This document shows, piece by piece, positions 61,927 to 64,000 of a stretch of 64,000 nt of DNA. The DNA comes from Desulfopila aestuarii DSM 18488 (GTDB taxonomy: Bacteria; Desulfobacterota; Desulfobulbia; Desulfobulbales; Desulfocapsaceae). The notes beneath the pieces were generated by a model, which saw nothing but the letters and a program-made list of their open reading frames with translations, was not told the DNA's origin and did not search any database. Within the stretch, counting starts at the first letter, position 1; every line of letters begins with the position of its first letter. The DNA is taken from the NCBI RefSeq assembly GCF_900143695.1, contig NZ_FRFE01000027.1, forward strand, positions 1 through 64,000. Reading direction: 5' to 3'. Made by a program: the position numbers and the translations under genes.

Positions 61927-62610
61927 TCAGATTACTACCGACTTACGTATATAATCCACAACCTCATCAGCATCATCAAGTACCTGTAACAGCGAAATAT
62001 CCTCTGGACTAATATTGCCACTGGACAAAAGTTTATCCCGTATCCAGTCAACAAGTCCAGACCAAAAGTCACTTCCAACCAAAACAATTGGAAAAGGCTT
62101 GATCCGCTGGGTCTGGATCAGTGTAAGCGCTTCAAACAGCTCGTCTAATGAACCAAAACCGCCAGGCATGCAGATAAATGCCATGGAATACTTCATAAAC
62201 ATTACTTTTCTTACGAAAAAGTATTTGAAATGTAAAGGGAAATTACTGTAAGGATTCGGTGTCTGCTCATGGGGAAGGCTGATGTTGAGACCGATTGAGA
62301 CACCTCCCGCCTCCGCAGCCCCCTTGTTGGCCGCTTCCATAATACCTGGACCGCCACCGGTAATTACCGCCATTCCCGCCCTGGCAAGCTCACCCGCAAT
62401 TTTTTCAGCAAGCTGATAATACTCGTGCTCAACAGGCGTTCTGGCTGAACCGTATATGGTTACTGCCGGGATATCCACTGCTGACATCGCATCGAAGCCA
62501 TCAACAAATTCCGCCATGATTCTAAACATCCGCCAGGAATCGCCGACAACGGTATTATCCAGCACATACTTCGGTTCACGCCGTATTCTTCTCCGTTCAT
62601 TCAATGCCAT
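61927..62610 (-). CDS. LOG-family phosphoribohydrolase (TIGR00730)
   Basis: The 227-residue protein has the LOG motifs VITGGGPGIMEAANKGAAEAGG near residue 78 and CMPGGFGSLDELFEALT near residue 150. LOG enzymes cleave nucleoside monophosphates to base and ribose phosphate; plant relatives activate cytokinins. An equivalent substrate here could be AMP or another nucleotide. It lies 25 bases upstream of the TPR gene's end, on the same strand, and may be cotranscribed. Confidence 0.9.
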   Translation of the reverse strand: MALNERRRIRREPKYVLDNTVVGDSWRMFRIMAEFVDGFDAMSAVDIPAVTIYGSARTPVEHEYYQLAEKIAGELARAGMAVITGGGPGIMEAANKGAAEAGGVSIGLNISLPHEQTPNPYSNFPLHFKYFFVRKVMFMKYSMAFICMPGGFGSLDELFEALTLIQTQRIKPFPIVLVGSDFWSGLVDWIRDKLLSSGNISPEDISLLQVLDDADEVVDYIRKSVVI

Positions 62611-62635
62611 GGTTATATCCTAATTGTTGGCTTGG

Positions 62636-64000
62636 TCATCGTCCTAAGGTTGCAGCCCCTGACTCTCGACTGAGATTTCGAGACAATTTTGCCTGATCAA
62701 GAGCATCGAGCAGAGCCTGGGCTCGCCCACTCGTTTCACTTTTTGCCACAGACTGTTTCTGGACCTTACGAGCCCAGAAGCGCGCCCTGTCCGGGCGATT
62801 TAATTTCATATAAACACTGGCCTTTAAAAGCTGTACTTCTGTTTGATCAACACTTCGCCCCCTACAGTTAGCCAGACTTTCAAGTGCCTCAGCATATTGC
62901 CCGAGATGTTGCTGAATACGAGCAAGCCGAAACCGTAAAATTGGATTATCCGGTGCAAGATCAACGCTTTTGCGGCAGAGCGAAAGAGCAATATCATCCC
63001 CCTCATGAGCTTGCCAGATTGCTGAGCCAAGAAGGCTGAGGGCATCATGATCAAAAGCATTCTGCTGAAGGGCGCGCTGCAGAAATCCCATAGCTTCTAT
63101 CGGATCACCATTACCCAAATGCGCTTCCCCTAAATATTTGAGAATCCGCCGCTGCTGCCGTTCGCCGACCTTCTCAGACCAGCTTTGAAAGAATTGCAAA
63201 CTCTCAGGATACCTACCCGAACGACAATAGAGTTTGCCGAGCTGGACCTCAACTTCGCGACAAAAATCTTTATCATCATCGACTGAACATCCACGATAGG
63301 CACGTTCGAACAGTTGCAGGGCTCCCAACAGATCTCCCTGTAATTTCGCGCCAAGCCCCAGGTTGTAGAGAGCCATAAAATTGTTCGAGTCGATAGCAAT
63401 GACCCTTTCAAAAGCGTTTTTGGCCAGATTGTTTTTATTGAGCAGAGCGTAAGTCACCCCAAGGCTGTTTAACAGGTTCACATCCTCGGGCGCACACTCA
63501 AGACCACGGCGATACTCACGCAAGGCACCCGCGAGATCACCATCGCTAAAATGAATATCACCGCTCACATTCAGACTGACTGCGTCAAATTGCACGGCAT
63601 GACCTGGTCCAAAGAATTCGGCATGCAATAGTGCCTTGCGAGCATTCAGCAAGGCCTCTGCTTTGGAAAAACCCTGATAGGGATAGCTGCTGATCCCTGC
63701 ATAAGCACCCTGCCCATCTGCAGCATCCGCAAGCATTCGCAACAGATCCTCAGCGACCATAAACCCGGAAGCGCTGTCAGCACCTGATATATAAATGAGA
63801 CACCCCCGATCAATGCCAAGAATTGTCGCTTGTGAGGGTAAATCGACCAGACTCTGCATGAATGTCAATTCTTCAGCATCCCGGGGGCTGCTAAGATAAA
63901 GCAGACAAAATGCCGCATCTTTCTTACTGAGCTGTAGGTATTTTTCGGTTAGTTCAGAATTGACGGGACGCAACGGATGCGTGTCGGCATTAGCCAGAAA
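62636..64000 (-). CDS. TPR protein, cut by the window edge
   Basis: The frame is open to base 64000, so the true start is outside. The visible part (about 454 codons) has an N-terminal alpha/beta region up to about residue 150 and then tetratricopeptide repeats, e.g. LNSLGVTYALLNKNNLAKNA, ALYNLGLGAKLQGDL and LKYLGEAHLGNGDPIEAMGF. The first part (ILGIDRGCLIYISGADSASG) could be a degenerate cyclase domain but I cannot name it. TPR proteins act as scaffolds; the partner is unknown. Confidence 0.8.
   Translation of the reverse strand, partial: FLANADTHPLRPVNSELTEKYLQLSKKDAAFCLLYLSSPRDAEELTFMQSLVDLPSQATILGIDRGCLIYISGADSASGFMVAEDLLRMLADAADGQGAYAGISSYPYQGFSKAEALLNARKALLHAEFFGPGHAVQFDAVSLNVSGDIHFSDGDLAGALREYRRGLECAPEDVNLLNSLGVTYALLNKNNLAKNAFERVIAIDSNNFMALYNLGLGAKLQGDLLGALQLFERAYRGCSVDDDKDFCREVEVQLGKLYCRSGRYPESLQFFQSWSEKVGERQQRRILKYLGEAHLGNGDPIEAMGFLQRALQQNAFDHDALSLLGSAIWQAHEGDDIALSLCRKSVDLAPDNPILRFRLARIQQHLGQYAEALESLANCRGRSVDQTEVQLLKASVYMKLNRPDRARFWARKVQKQSVAKSETSGRAQALLDALDQAKLSRNLSRESGAATLGR

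Overview
The window looks like a chromosomal segment of an anaerobic, flagellated, Gram-negative bacterium of the Desulfobacterota, with the Desulfobulbaceae and relatives as my best guess. The reasons are a nine-haem lipoprotein cytochrome, three tungsten/molybdenum-type aldehyde:ferredoxin oxidoreductases (AORs) with sulfur-carrier and MoeA partners, sigma-54 activators, a TRAP transporter, a stand-alone IMP cyclohydrolase, FolE2, a Kdo transferase (so an LPS outer membrane) and a ThiC-like gene behind a cobalamin riboswitch. This is inference from gene content; no marker gene was compared. There are no insertion sequences, CRISPR arrays, rRNA genes or phage genes.

Layout. 1-3.8 kb: the 5' end of a MalT-like regulator, a 1.5 kb gene-poor stretch, flagellin with a zinc-ribbon gene behind it, a small basic protein, and tRNA-Thr(CGU). 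3.9-6.3 kb: the nine-haem cytochrome and an RlpA-type lipoprotein. 6.3-11.6 kb, minus strand: rpsT, then trpE-G-D-C-F (no trpBA here). 12-20.4 kb: a cyclic-nucleotide-type regulator, a U32 peptidase-like protein, purH(cyclohydrolase only)-purN-pyrR, hslR, folE2, an aminotransferase.

20.8-36 kb is the most regulated part. A PAS sigma-54 activator precedes a strong -24/-12 promoter, proline dehydrogenase, a DctPQM TRAP transporter, a small membrane ORF, AOR-1, a MoaD-like gene broken by an in-frame stop, and a small helix-turn-helix gene. Facing it on the minus strand is a second unit: an AcoR-like sigma-54 activator, a candidate -24/-12 promoter, AOR-2, and a MoaD-like gene whose ribosome-binding site lies in a long hairpin. 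36-42 kb is mostly housekeeping (cobO, SIMPL protein, hydroxyacid dehydrogenase, darP, gpmI). 42.8-48.7 kb is a compact cofactor/enzyme operon: an unknown 207-residue protein, MoeA, MoeA fused to a binding-protein-like domain, AOR-3 and a MoaD-like protein. 48.9-64 kb holds a GGDEF-PilZ protein, acylphosphatase, a double ABC ATPase, the riboswitch-controlled ThiC paralogue (probably BzaF, which makes the lower base of vitamin B12), uvrC, rsmE, waaA, comEC, pilT, a LOG-family protein and a TPR protein cut by the window edge.

The main biological theme is aldehyde/oxo-acid metabolism through pterin-dependent AORs. Three separate AOR units each carry a MoaD-like partner, one apparently decaying, and at least two sit beside sigma-54 control. 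The second theme is cobalamin: cobO and the riboswitch-linked bzaF candidate.
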